Part shown: positions 1-12,312 of the stretch, one piece after another | Position numbering within the stretch: the first letter of the stretch is position 1 | Layout of the letters: the number at the start of each line of letters is the position of its first letter | Origin: Platynereis dumerilii | Lineage: Eukaryota > Annelida > Polychaeta > Phyllodocida > Nereididae | Assembly: GCA_026936325.1 (NCBI GenBank) | Contig: JAPTHN010000001.1 | Span: 6,150,560-6,214,559 of the forward strand | Length of the DNA: 64,000 nucleotides | Direction of reading: 5' to 3' | The notes under the pieces: model-generated | Told to the model about the DNA's origin: nothing | Databases searched by the model: none | What the model saw: the letters and a program-made list of their open reading frames with translations, nothing else | Position numbers and translations under genes: made by a program

Positions 1-252
1 ACATAAACTCTAAACAGGTTCTCTCAACCAATAGCAGTCACTCATTCATGCATGTATCAATCTAAAGACAAATTTATCTTTTGAATTTGTTAGAAATTGG
101 GATTGACAGTTAAAAAGGGTTCCGGTACTGAGATCAATTTCCCATGAATATCACTTTATTGATCATGCAATGATAGTTATGGATTTTCAAATGTCACATT
201 TTTTTATTCCAGGTTGAGTGACCGCATTGAGCAAGGATCTAACTTCAGAAGA

Positions 253-456
253 GATGGATGGATGGATGATTATGTCCAGGACGTATTTATGCACTTGGTA
301 GCCTAATTAGAACAGGAGGAAGACACAGCAATGATGCAAAGGATGATTGAGGCAGCCTTCCAACATAGGCCCTGGTGACCTAGCAAGAGCTGGATTCGAA
401 CCCTGGATCCAGCGATTGGCTGCCTAGCACGCTACCACTAGACCAACCCTCCCCCC
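253..456 (-). mobile_element. tRNA-derived SINE, family 1
   Basis: Read on the minus strand, this begins with a tRNA-like head containing a box-A-like GGTAGC motif and a box-B-like GGTTCGAATCC. It then runs through a body with a conserved CCTAATTAG-type motif and ends in a short (ATCC)n tail. The same head, body and tail recur at 14270-14483, 30003-30222 and 33205-33428 (all plus) and as a tail fragment at 22412-22492. The shared order and tail make this a SINE family rather than a tRNA gene; the acceptor stem is not complementary. Confidence 0.8.
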
Positions 457-765
457 TACTTCAGGAAATCAGAACTTAATATGAACAAACTTGTGTAATA
501 TCATGAACAGTGGGATTTACCAGCAGTTAAGTTCTGGCAAAAAACCATGTGATTCACACCATGTGGTTCATAGTGGTGAACCACATGCATCTCATTATCT
601 GACGTTATGATGTAAACAATGGACAGTGAAGTGATGACGTCACAATGTTTTGACGCTCTCATTGGTCGGTGTGGTTGCTAGGGATCTTTTTGTGGCCATT
701 CAAACAAAATGGTGCCTTTTGAAATTATTAATCATTTTTACTGGAGGTCTGTTTTTATTGTGGGG
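457..765. other. No gene seen
   Basis: AT-rich sequence without a convincing coding frame. It contains several short copies of a motif like GTGGTTCA/TGAACCAC, which also appears in the foldback element immediately to the right, so part of it may be degraded repeat. Confidence 0.5.
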
Positions 766-931
766 TATAAATAAAACTTAATTGGTGTGTGGTTCACAGC
801 AATGAACTTCACTCATGTCAGGTCTGCTGCAGAATAAACACTCGTCCTTCGGACTCATGTTGTATTCTTCCGCGACCTGACATTCATGAGGTTCATTGCT
901 GTGAACCACACTCCCATTAAGTTTTATTATA
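766..931. repeat. Foldback MITE, 166 bp
   Basis: The left half (TATAAATAAAACTTAATTGG, then GTGTGGTTCACAGCAATGAA) is the near-perfect reverse complement of the right half, which ends AAGTTTTATTATA. The arms are about 70 bp and the loop is short and GC-richer. No protein is encoded. The structure is that of a miniature inverted-repeat transposable element; the superfamily is not assigned. Confidence 0.75.
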
Positions 932-1748
932 GGCCTCAGATCGGATTTTCAAGTATTTCCTCAATCAGTTTATTTGTGGATATATTTATGATGTGTTTAA
1001 TTGTATTATTTACATGTACATGCTTGCTGTTCTTTGTGATTATCAGTACCTCCCAAGAATTGACTTCTACACAAATTCAACGAATGAACTGTCAGTTTAA
1101 TTCTAACATTAATGAATATTGAATAATTGAATAATGATTATATTTTTGAAAGCCTTCTTAAAGCAACAAGGTCAGTCGGTTGGACGAAAAAAATCAGCTG
1201 TAATGGTTTTTGTGTCAACGAAGTAACATCATGGGTATGTAAATCACTTGTTTCAGTAGGTCCGAGAAGGTAAGAATCAGTAAACTACTGTTTTGTCTGG
1301 CCTAACGGGCAATAACCCTCTGATCATCGGTCATGTCAGCCACACCGTGCTTGTTATAGGGCTATAATGATACAATACAATGTATCTAAGGTTACAGAAT
1401 AAAGAAATGAAAAAAACAAAGCTTCTTCGAATGATTTTTTCTAGATTTCAGTATATTTTGAGGTCAGTTACTTTGGCCCTTTCTGTGCAGTGGTTACTGG
1501 GGTGGGCTTAAGTTTAGACGTACCTGGAATAACTAAAAAAACTCAGCAAACAAAGCAAATCATAGTCCAAAGATCAGTAATTAATGTGTAGAATCTAATG
1601 TTTATTTGCTTGTCAAAAAAAGTCATGGTTTTCGCCTGAATTTGATTGAAACAGAGTCACTTCCAAACTTTGAGGAAGGCCCATAGTCCTACTGGCCTAT
1701 TTCTAATGAGAATGTCGTGAAATATCAGAATTTTTCTAAGTTTAGAAA
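932..1748. other. No gene seen
   Basis: AT-rich intergenic sequence. A short open frame begins inside the foldback element and has no recognisable domain. No splice-consistent coding exon, RNA gene or clear repeat was recognised. Confidence 0.5.
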
Positions 1749-1950
1749 ACGTATGGTTTTCGTACGTAATTCATACGATTTTCATGCGTAAAATTAACGT
1801 ATGAATTACGTACGTCAGCACGTATGAAATTTGTACGAAAATCTACGTACGTTTCACGTACGTAAATTTTCGTACGAATTTCGTACGTGAAAATGGGCTA
1901 TTTACGTACGAAATACGCATAAAAGAGCTTTCGTACGTTTTACGTACGCT
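1749..1950. repeat. Degenerate CGTACG-rich cluster
   Basis: About 200 bp in which CGTACG/ACGTACG/CGTATG words recur roughly every 10-20 bp, in both orientations because the core is self-complementary. Small inverted pairs such as ACGTAATTCATACG and CGTATGAATTACGT lie inside it. CpG is far denser here than in the surrounding sequence. No coding frame is supported. It may be a diverged short-period satellite or a foldback element; no function is implied. Confidence 0.65.
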
Positions 1951-2150
1951 GCACAATTGGCCATGTAGGATGGTCAGGGAATGTGTGTAGAGCTTGGCCA
2001 GCAGTGATCAAGCAAGCCAAGATTTAACTGCAATATTAGCCGGTAGGGATGTACAAAGAGGGCCAATATAATAATGATCCTTAAAAAAACGAGTTTACTT
2101 TATTTAAAAAAGAGGGAACACTAATATAATATGATACTATAATAAGAAAT

Positions 2151-2483
2151 ATAACATTATTATTGACACTTTCTTGGCTAGTAGTATATAGATAGAAAGA
2201 TAGACAGATAGGTGGAACAGGGACGGATGCAGGGGGGGATCGGGGATGCATCTCCCCCCCACCAGACCAAAATTTAAAATTTATATATTCTAACATTTGT
2301 GTTAATTTTATCAGAGCGTAGTCGTGTTATGTCGCTAGCTATGCGTCCCGCGATGTGATAGCCCGATACACCCCCCCACTGGAATTTTCTGGATCCCCCC
2401 GAGGTAGAAATAAATATCTATCTATCTAGATCTATCTATGTATCCATCTATCTATCTAAGAAAGTGTCAATAATAATGTGACC
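2151..2483. repeat. Inverted repeat enclosing poly-C element fragment and (ATCT)n
   Basis: The motif CATTATTATTGACACTTTCT at about 2153-2172 is repeated inverted at 2459-2481. Between them are GATA/TATC-type short repeats and a block with CGGATGCAGG, a run of G and C and CTGGATCCCC, resembling the hAT-like poly-C elements at 28184-28341 and 36074-36212. It is probably a foldback element carrying or invaded by a second repeat. Exact boundaries are uncertain. Confidence 0.45.
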
Positions 2484-2569
2484 TGTTTTTTAAATGATCT
2501 TAGCAGCTTACTATATATCCGACATTGTAATCCCTGTGGTTATTCCAAAGTTTTGTCGCCTTGATTTAT

Positions 2570-5110
2570 TTAGCAAATGTGAGACCATCCGAGTGATTTG
2601 TGTGGAGCTAAATTTGCTTTTGGTTCAATCAAACAGCTGTTCATCAGCTCAGGAAGATTAATTCAGATTAACAGGACCTGACTTTCCCTAGGATGCTGAA
2701 AAAAAGGGAGTACAAAGTAAAGTGCAAATGCCTTTTGGTACACTGTAAACCTTGCTGAGCTGCAATTTTATGGTGATTTCATTACGACAAAAATACAATT
2801 CTTAATTGCTAAAACAACTCTTTCACCATAGAATGACATGTTTTGTATTCATGAGCAATTTCTGAATTTTGGAGCATGTAGGCTCATAGGTTTTTTGCAG
2901 AATCAATGTTTAAAAAAAGATGCTAAAAAACTGCCAATCTATAAGAGGTAGTGCAATAAACGTTTGTTCAATGAACAATAATGAAGTTTGAGATGAACAA
3001 GAAATACTTGCAGTTGAAACGGAAGCATTGAACTTTGCCTCTCCCTGGATTACCTTTTTCATTCTGCAATTTGCACATGCACTTAACTGTTTCAATAACA
3101 TGTCACTTTTCATTCAATCAAAGTAACTTATGGAACACATGTTGAAAGAAAAAAATCATCCATTGTCTTTCTTTAGTTCTAAAGCATCAAACCAAATTAC
3201 GACAAGTGGAATGTATGCACTTAAAAATTTGACATTAGATAAAAGCTTTTAACTGATCAAGTACATAGTTTTTCTATCTGAAGATCCCTCAGTGTAATAC
3301 ACTGTGTTCTGTGGTTCGGATATGATGCAAAGAAAACTACCAGAAATATCCTCCACCTCAATAACATGTACAAATTGTACATGGAAGTTTCAAATCAATT
3401 TGAAGGATTTTTGCTGGCATTATCATGGCTGTCTGTGTTAGATTAGCTGGTACATATTTTAAGAGAATGTAATTCATTTAGAAAATAATTATCGAACTAA
3501 TAGAAGTACTCTTTAATCGCGTTATATAGCCTCTCTTAGAGCAAATTTTAGTGCCGACTTTGATAGTTATGATGTAGGAGACATGAAGACTTCATAAAAA
3601 CAAGCTGTGTGATTTTGGCTTGGAATCTCATCATTCTTTAAAAATTGGATATTAATTTTTGATTGCCTTTAAGTGCAATGCTTTAGATCAAACACAATAT
3701 GCCAAGTGTGTTTTTAAGGTGGTTCTCTGGACAATATTTCACTTTGAAATTAGCTAAATCATTCTTGTCTTTAGTATATGGTACAGTCAGTGTGCATTTT
3801 TAAGGTGTAAAAGCTGTGGCAAAAGCATTATTTCTACACGTTAGTGGGATAGCTAAGTGAGAGAAGACTTATAAAAAGATGTACTTGTAATGGACACCAA
3901 CGCATATCATTTTGGCTTCTGGCTAACAGTGACATTATGCTATTAGCCTATTGCCAAAATCATTTTTCTATGCACAATTTCATTGTGTAAGACAGCTGCA
4001 TTTTAAGTGTTTCTATAAAATGGCTATGAACGTAACAATATCTTTGAACAGGAAACATATTGCCAGATTTTGGATACATCCTTTAAATTCTAAAACTCAA
4101 GACTGAATCATCTCTTCTCATGTTAGCAAGGCTATTCTTGTGGATTTGCTGTGGATTGAGGGTGATAATTTTTTCCAGACCTGATATTTCACCTTTCCAC
4201 TTAAAATTGTCTCTGAGTTCCATGAGCCCATAATTGACAAACCTGACCAAATTGCTCAACTCCCAAGGAACTAGTTTTGCATGGAGTACCATCAAACAGC
4301 TGTTCATCAGCGTCTGGAAGATTAAGGTAGATCAACAGGGCTTGACATGGAGTGGAGTGGCATAAGAATTAAGCCAGAGTTTGTGCGTCTCAGAAAAATG
4401 CCAGAGTACAAAAGCCCTTGGGCAATCATTAAATTGCAAAGCATGCATTCAGGCCAGGAAGTTTGCAGATTTAAAATCCGAAATGAGAATCTAAAAAACT
4501 ATGACATTTACATGGTACCACAGCCTGTCAGTAAAAGTTAGTTTGTAAAATACTCGTACATGGTCAATGAACAAAAATGAAGTTTTCAATAAATAAATAT
4601 ACTCATTCAAGCACTGACAATGAAACGAGCCTCCCGGCCCCTTGAATACTCATGTTTCATTCTGCGATTTGCACTAAACTGCTTCAATAACATGTCACTT
4701 TTCATTCTATCAAAGCAGATTGCGAAACACAAGCGTTTTGAAGATAAAGCTAATCGCTGTCTTTCTGTACTTCCAAGGCATCAAACCGCATTACATCAAG
4801 GTAAATACTTTTTACTTTTTTGTTTACTCTGAACATCCCACATAGATTATAATGTATTCTCTGGTTCTGATGCTCACCATGAACAAGTAAAATTATGTCC
4901 AGCAAAATGACCCAAAGTAAAGCATTTTCATTGTGTTCAAAGTAATCATCTGTCCTTTCCTGGCTGTAACAACACTGCACAACATCCCTTAGTCCCAACT
5001 GAAGATAAATGATGTGAAGGCAACGCAACATTTTATGAAGATTTGGACTGTTAGTATGCTTGATTATGGACACATTACTTCTTGATTGAATTTAAGTGCA
5101 GTGCTTTTAA
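2570..5110 (+). repeat. Two diverged direct copies of an unclassified repeat
   Basis: Landmarks recur in the same order in two copies. CAAACAGCTGTTCATCAGC is near 2629 and 4291, AACATGTCACTTTTCATTC near 3096 and 4690, and a TTTAAGTGCA(A/G)TGC block near 3668 and 5091. Spacing differs by 1.4-1.7 kb, so the copies have accumulated indels. Related pieces lie at 5686-6215, 7252-7775 (inverted) and about 14880-15040 (inverted). No preserved reading frame is shared among the copies, so I see no gene here. The class is unknown. Confidence 0.5.
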
Positions 5111-5685
5111 TCACTGTTAATGTGTCCAGAAGCTTTCTGCGTTGGCTTTGTACTACAGTAGGTTAAGGCTTTTTTAGTTTGAGTTTGATCAAAGAGCAAC
5201 AACGAGGCTGAAGTTTGGCACAGCTGAGATGCAATGAAATATCACAATTGAAGGTACAGTGGCACCTGACTTTGAAGACCCCTTGTTATAATGTCCCCTG
5301 TTATAAGACCGATTTTCGTAATGAACCCGCCTTCCTCCGACACTTAGTACTATTTATAGTGCATTTTGCACCCGGATGAGACCGCACCTCTACTAGAGAC
5401 CATTTCATGGCCGCAGAAGGGGCGGTCCTATAACACAGGGCCACAATAGTTTTAAAATGCATGGCGAGAAGAGTTCCAGGACAATAAAAGGAAAATAAAG
5501 GCTTGCCATTTGTATTCATGTTTTATGGTACTTAAATTATCTTCTAACTGAAAATAATTTTCATTAATTTATTTTTTGCAAATATTGATGACAACAACCC
5601 AGCAAGTTGATGATCTTTAAACACACTAAAGTTCTTTGATTTATTTACAGAAGGCTGACAAAATTGCTAAATTTACAAGGAAATA
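5111..5685. other. No gene seen; repeat-like block
   Basis: No coding exon recognised. The stretch from about 5255 to 5500 is GC-richer and includes TACAGTGGCACC followed by TTATAAGACC words, looking like the end of a DNA transposon remnant, but I found no matching opposite end. Confidence 0.35.
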
Positions 5686-7775
5686 AATTTGCAGAGTTCT
5701 TACTTTCCCTTCAAGTCTCCATGGTTAAATATTAATTTATAATATCAATTGTAAAAATCTGTTTAAAATTGACTCAAGGATCAGGACTCCTAATTTCTTA
5801 CAGCAGTGACACTTTAGATGATTAACTAATAGAATGAAATCATACTTGACATAGACTTGACAAAGGACACATCGTCCTCAATCCCAATAATTAAAAAAAC
5901 TTATATAGATTGCCTTTTGACTCAAAGCACATTTTCATTTATTTTTCAATTTTGTAATAGTTAAGAATACAAAACAAACCAGGCAGCGATCTTGGAGAAG
6001 ATTGTCAAGCACATTGATTTATTAGACAGAAGGATGACAAAATTATTAAATTCGCAAGGATGCCTTTTTGCATGGGGGTCCATCAAACGGCTGTCCATCA
6101 GTGTCTGCAAGACTATAAGGCGCATCAAGAAGACTTGACATGGAATGGGGTAGCTTGAGAATTATGTGTGCGCATCGTGTACCTCTGACAAAAACCAGAG
6201 TTTCAAAGTTCCTGAGAAAAAAAATAGTTTTATGAGCATGTCAGGCATTGAATGCTTAGATGTCCTCCTTGATTTTAACATTTTCATTCCATGCATGCGA
6301 TGAGAACCCATGCTCTCACAAGCAGTTCGCTTGAGGATTATTTAGCATTGACCCAATCGTAAAACATTGCCCTGTCCACTTACTTTCAAACGGCAATGTA
6401 TTGCCGCAGAAAAGGAGTCATATTCATGGCTATTTACTATTTGATGTCAAATGTTGTAAAAAAAAAGTTGAAGTCAAGTGCAAGAGCATAGACATCAACT
6501 GAAGTATTTTGCAGTTCTGTCTATTAGATACCAAGTGAAGATTTTTCACAACTCTCAAGTGTTTCCACCCGATCTGTTGTATGTAATGCCTTTACTTTTT
6601 TCTACTTTCCAGCCAAAAGGACTTCTCTTATTGCACTTGACATCAGACATTTTGCTTGAGGCAGTTTGTTCCACAGGAAAGTCAATCAGAAAATTGCACT
6701 CAGAAAACACCTTCTGCCGTACAGTGTAGCTTCAAACACTGAGAACTTTAAAGCGAATACTATGTTTGAAAGAAAGTTTCTTCAGCAGATCTATACTAGT
6801 CCTGCTTCTTAATGCCACCTTTAAAACAAATTTCATAGCAAGGATGGTGTAGTAGTGTTCCTAGTCTTTATCACTTTATAATAAAAATAATGCGTAATAA
6901 GGACAGTCTAATGAGATACAACTGTTCAATTGGTCGAGAGTAACATAAAGAATTAGCCAAATTCACCATATTCTGTACATTGTGGCATTTCTGTCGTTTT
7001 AAAAAAACATAACATAGAGTAACTGTTTTTGCACGGCTGCATTTCAGTGCATGACTGATAGTATATACAACAATACAATAACCTTTTTTTGTCAGAGAAA
7101 ATACAAAATTCTGAGGGTATTTCAAAGATTATTCCTGGGCTGTTATCTTCGTTGGGCCACAAATTTATCTTTCTATTAGGAATTCCTTAAAATAATTTTG
7201 AGAGTACAATGTTCACAGCTTAACAGACTCATAAAATTCACTGATTACTCTAAGGATTTTGTACTCTGGTTTTTTGTCCGAGGAACACGAGTAACCAAGT
7301 GATTCTTATGCCACTCCACTCCATGTCAAATCCTTCTAATCTACCATAATCATCCAGACACTGATGGACTGCTGTTTGATGGAACCCCTGTGCAAAACGA
7401 CGTCCATGTAAATTTAGTAATTTAGTAATCCTTCTGTCAAATAAATCAATGAGCTTCAGCATCTTCTATCAGATCACTGTCTGCTTTGTTTTGTATTCTT
7501 CACTATTTGCAAAATTGAAAAATAAATGAAAATGTGCTTTGAGTCAAAAGATTACCTAAATTTTATTATTTTAATTATTGGGATAGTGGATGATGTGTTC
7601 TATGTCAGGTCTATGTAAAGTATGATTTCATTCGATTTTTTAATCATCTAAAGTGTTGCTGCTATAAGAATTAGGAGTCCTGATCCTTGAGTCAAGTTTA
7701 AACCGATTTTTAAAATTGATATTATAAATTAATATTTAACCATGGAGACAGGAAGGGAAAGTAAGAGCTCTCATT
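5686..7775. repeat. Inverted pair of ~525-bp repeat copies (5686-6215 / 7252-7775)
   Basis: The left copy reads through TTTCCCTTCAAGTCTCCATG, GATCAGGACTCCTAA and GTCCATCAGTGTCTG. The same series is found reverse-complemented on the right, ending near 7252. Identity is high by eye but with scattered indels. Both belong to the family seen at 2570-5110. The spacer 6216-7251 shows no gene. A 70-codon minus-strand frame at 7250-7462 is not open in the other copies, which argues against coding. Confidence 0.65.
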
Positions 7776-7922
7776 AATTTAGTCATCTGAATAGTCAATA
7801 ACAAATGACACCTTAAATTATCAACCATGCAAAGTCCAAGTTAATCCCTAAGTTAATCTATAAGATTAACTTTGCTCACATAAAAATCAAAATCTGACAT
7901 TGCCTAATTCCCAGCTGCTTAA

Positions 7923-8978
7923 CCAGCACTCCGTGTAAAAATCAGGCAATGAGTTCGCATGAAGGTTCTCAGAATTTCTTAATATTTTGCAAAAAGTTTA
8001 TATCACCTTTTAATAACTCAGTGGTAACTTCAAATATTTTTAAAAAAATTTTGTATGCCCAGGGTAGGCCTTTAAAAAATTGATGTTTATCACCTCGGAC
8101 AGCCGCAAATTTGACAAAAATGCCCTAAATTAAGGTAAATTTTGTACATCCTATTTACATACTTATACTAAAAATGGAAAAACAAGCTATACATCATTTT
8201 CAAGGAAAACTTCATGACATACCATATCAAGCATCATATTAAAGAATTTTTATGTTTCCAAGGAGTGTTGCCATGGCAACCACAAGCAGTTTTAGCATTT
8301 TTGGCTCAGACCTTAAAAAGACGCATTTTCAAGGCTATATTACCCCTCTTGGTAACGCCTAGAAAAATATGGTTGAAATATCACCAGAAAGCACTACTCT
8401 TGTGCTATACAAAACTACTTTCAAACACCTGTAACTCTCAATACTTTTTATTATACTGACGAAAACAATTTGTTGAGGATTTTCTCATTTTCAGTAAATT
8501 GACCAATTTTCAAGGCCGTATATCTCCCTAGGCAACACTTGGAAAATTATGGTTGAAATATCACCTTAAAGCACTACTCTTTTGCTATACAAAACCATCT
8601 TCACACTTCTGTAACTCTCAAAACTTTTTACTTTATCAGCGAAAATAATTTGTTCCCTTTTTTTGCATTTTCCATAAATAGATCCATTTCAAGGCCATAT
8701 ATCTTCCATGGTAACGCCTGGAAAAATATTTTTGAAGTATCACCAGAAAGCAGTACTCTTATGCTATGCAAAACTGTTTTCAAACACCTGTAACTCTTAA
8801 TACTTTTTATTTTATTAAGAAAATAATTTGTTCCATTTTTTGTGCATTTTTCTTCTTTTTTAACTAAAATTGGTCCGTTTCTGTCGTGCTTCTGATCCAC
8901 TACAGCTAAATAGTTGCAAGCCCTGAGTGCTTTATAGCAGAAATTGATAACCGAGTCTACTAGCTTTCTCTATGACAT
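7923..8978 (+). repeat. Left terminal inverted repeat of the TTAA element
   Basis: 1,056-bp arm matching 12313-13368 in reverse. From about 8330 to 8870 it contains three tandem units of about 180 bp, each with CAAGGC(C/T), a GGTAACGCC-type word, ATATCACC, AAGCA(C/G)TACTCTT and CACCTGTAACTCT (CAAGGC at 8330, 8511 and 8690). A minus-strand 90-codon frame at 8628-8900 has a 93-codon counterpart in the other arm (12391-12672, plus). Both read across the tandem units and show no known domain, so they are more likely by-products than genes. Confidence 0.8.
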
Positions 8979-10659
8979 ATATAAACATTCTTTATTACCC
9001 TTCCTGAAATATTTTCCGATTCATACTTTTCTTTTTGCAAGGTGTTCGACTGGTCATGCCTAAACGTACATCTAAAAGGGAAAAAAAAATTATGCCCAAA
9101 CCTAGTAAACCAATTAAAATTGATAAAAGGGGGTTCCTATTTCAAAACAAGCAGAATTATAAAATTTCAATGGGATAATAAATTTGTGTTATGCCAATTG
9201 ATATGTACAGTTCTAAATGTTTCCAAACTGAATCCAAATGTTTTTGTTGTTGCAATTAGATCTCATACAACTCTACCCTTTTAGGGTATTTCAACATGTA
9301 GTAGCAACACATATTTCTGGACTCATTTGTGTGGGTATGTGGTAATTCTTTCCCCAAAGAATCTTCCTCAGAAAAATTCTTCACTAAATACTCATGAATG
9401 TAGTAGTTTCCTATTCACGAAATACTGGAAAATTTGACACAGTTCTTTTGGACCGATGTGCAGTGCCATAATATCACCAATGAAACTGACTGTCACATGA
9501 CTGTAAAATAAGGTGTCCAGAGTTAACAACTGAGGTGCAGGCACCATTTTGGCAAACAATTATTACTTTAAAAAAAACAACAACATTGTAATATAAGTAT
9601 ACTGTACATATTGTGCATTCATGACGTTCTAACAGAAGATACATGACAATGATTTCTCTTTTTAATCATTCCTCAATCCTCATTGCCGTTCAATGGCTGC
9701 TGTGAATTTGGATATAAGCAAATTGGTAATAAATATGAAACTGTGAGTCGTCCAATAGCAGAAGAATCATACTAAGGTGCTATATTTGTCATGAAAAACA
9801 GTAGAAAATTTTGAGAGATTGTCTCAAAATTCTTGTTGAGATAAAGAATATTTAGAAGAAATGTTTATAACCAAAAGAAATTTATAATACAGAAAGTCAG
9901 TTTCTTCAAAAATGTTGTGATACCATATTTTGAATAGAAAGCAGAATACAAATTCAACTTATTTCATGATTACAGTAGCGTATATTCATATTCACAGACC
10001 TCCCAACCTCAGGAACATCGGTTCCATTGTTCCGCATTCTTTTTAGAGGGTTTTCACAAAAAAATCAGGTTCCTAATAAACAAAATTTCTGTATTGAGAA
10101 AAACGCATTTTATAGGCAAAACTTCCAGTAGAAACGGTTTTACAATGCACTTCCTGTAGTTTTTAAATTGAAGGCTAAATACAGCATCTGATCAATAACA
10201 GTAGCTGAGCAGTGAGCATCCTCCTCAAGCTTTATTCTGGGCAGTTTTGAACGGGTTGTAAAACCAGCTCAACAGTTTTCGGGGGACAGAAAGCAATGAA
10301 ATAACCATTTGATGGTAATTCTTTTAGAGGGTTTTTAAGTTTTCAAAAATAGGGTTTTGCATCAAAATTAGGGTATGAGGGATTTAGGCTAAAAAGGGGG
10401 GAAAACCGTATTTTTTAGGGTTGGTTGTGTACTCATATGTAACCCTTTCAATAACCATGATCAAATTGAAAATATTATGTGTTTGCATTAATAGATCACA
10501 GTATCAAATAATGCTGTGCCAGAAAAAGAAATATGTCAGTTATGTCAGTTGAAGGGAAAAATACTATATCGGATTTCCATTTTGTGCGTATCCGAAGTGG
10601 CATTATTTTTAAGGCGATGCTGCATTTACTGGCTGCCCCGGATATACTATCAGCCACCC
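8979..10659. other. Interior of TTAA element, no gene seen
   Basis: AT-rich interior sequence. Small open frames (for example 9042-9284) lack recognisable domains or plausible splice structure. No transposase signature was recognised on either strand. Confidence 0.45.
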
Positions 10660-11118
10660 AGTCACAGATAGATAGACAGATAGATAGATCGATAGATGAA
10701 TAGATGGATAGACGGATAGAAAGATAGCTATGGTAAGTGCAGCCCTCTAAGCCCACTTCTGGGGACTCACAAGAGTTGATTTACTAGATGGGAGAGAGAG
10801 TGCAGAGTCCTCAACAATGAATGTCTAGTAACAAATTTACCCCATGTGAGGGATATTTTACTTTGGTCGGTGACACTAGTCACTTGTCACTAAAGTTTTT
10901 CGTTGTAAAAACCGACGTTAAATAAATTTTGTCTATTGTCTATTGTCTATTTGCCATCACAGAAATGATACAAGGGGCCCCAAATTTTTACACAACATCC
11001 CGCTGGGATTTTCTGAATGTCCATCAAAAATTTTGGGTTCCCCATGCAACCGAGGTTAGAACCCATGCAGGCAAAGACCTTCTGCAGGCAACTTAACCAC
11101 TATCCCACCCGGCTGCCC
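10660..11118 (-). mobile_element. tRNA-derived SINE, family 3, with (GATA)n tail
   Basis: On the minus strand a tRNA-like head (GGGTGG...GTGGTTAAG...GGTTCTAACC) is followed by a body containing the ACCCCATGTGAGG words seen at 44440-44728, 49536-49815 and 62863-63035. It ends in CTTACCATAGCTATC and a short (ATCT)n tail, which appears as GATA repeats on the plus strand at 10660-10720. It lies inside the 5.4-kb TTAA element and is therefore a later insertion. Confidence 0.65.
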
Positions 11119-11249
11119 CATATTAATCATCATTTTTGAACATAGATCAATTCTGTGAAATAAAAAATTCTAATCTAAAGTTCTCTGTGGCCTCATGCTT
11201 AAAGGCATTTCTTGTTTCCAGTTTGGCTGTGAGGTCAGTGGTTGAACTC

Positions 11250-11410
11250 CCTCTCCCTCTCCTGAAACTCGATATGGTCCAAGCCCATGGACCATTAAAT
11301 GAGGGGTTGTATCCAATGTTCTTTGCCAGGGCAACAGAAAGATCCTAGACATCCTGAGCAAATAGGGTATAAGCCAGACAACTAGTCTTTTCATCACTCA
11401 TCATCACATA
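11250..11410 (+). mobile_element. Headless SINE fragment, family 2
   Basis: Shares GGTCCAAGCCCATGG, ACATTAAAT-like, GGTTGTATCCA, GACATCCTGA and CATCACTCATCATCA words with the bodies of the SINEs at 42543-42840 and 58113-58365. The tRNA-like head is missing. It also lies within the 5.4-kb element. Confidence 0.6.
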
Positions 11411-12312
11411 GTGTTAACCAATCCTGGAGAAAGCTGCAGCAAAAGCAGAACTTTTTTAAGAAACTTAAACTTTAACTTTTTAAACAACTGCGGATTACCA
11501 CAATTTACATTGTGGACATGTATTAAATACTTTCTCAGAACTTATTCACTACTTATGCCATACTGGCAACAGGTGGATGTAGGTCCTTCTTTTTAGAACA
11601 TGTTCAAATCTTATGAGCTCTCTGGACGTATGACAACGTATTTTAATGCATTTCAACGTGGTTACCATTTAAAAAACGTTTTTATAAATTATTCAACTTA
11701 TACAAAACGTACATGTTATATTCATACTATCTAAAACGGGGAGGTGTGACAGGGCCTTATTAAAATAAAGGTTTCAGTGCCAAAAACACAAACTCTCGAG
11801 TTTCTCTTGGCATCCCTCCAACATCATGTAATCTCCCGGTTTCATTTATAAATTATTTGTACTTGTGATGTTGGAAGAATTAACTAACTATCTACACTTC
11901 TTTGATTTTTCCTTTATTTCCTCTGTGGCTCTTTAAGCCTCTTTTTTCGAAGGATTTATTTAATTACTTTATGATGAGCTAACCTGAAAAAAAAAGGTGT
12001 TGGCTTATCAGGGAAGGTGATAAAAGATTGAAAACTTTGAAAGAATGCAAATGGATAAAACATTTTGGAGAATAAGTAACATTTTCTTGCAGTTGCTTGG
12101 CTGTTTCTCATTAGAATCATGTGACAATTTTCAAATACTCACAAAATAAGTTCAGAAATGGATACCAAATGATGAAAACCGCTGAGAAAGTGGTACTGCA
12201 TGAAAATTGATCTTAAAAACTGAGGGAAGTAGCCTTAAGAGACTGAAAGTGGCTTTTTTTTTTGGAAAACGCCCCCTTGTGGCTGTTAGCAGAGAAATTA
12301 AAAACGTCATTG
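11411..12312. other. Interior of TTAA element, no gene seen
   Basis: AT-rich, no recognisable coding exon, RNA or repeat. Confidence 0.4.

Noticed and set aside
7250-7462. 70-codon minus-strand frame (MLKLIDLFDRRITKLL...)
   Set aside because: The three related repeat copies in the window do not keep this frame open, so it is not a conserved gene.
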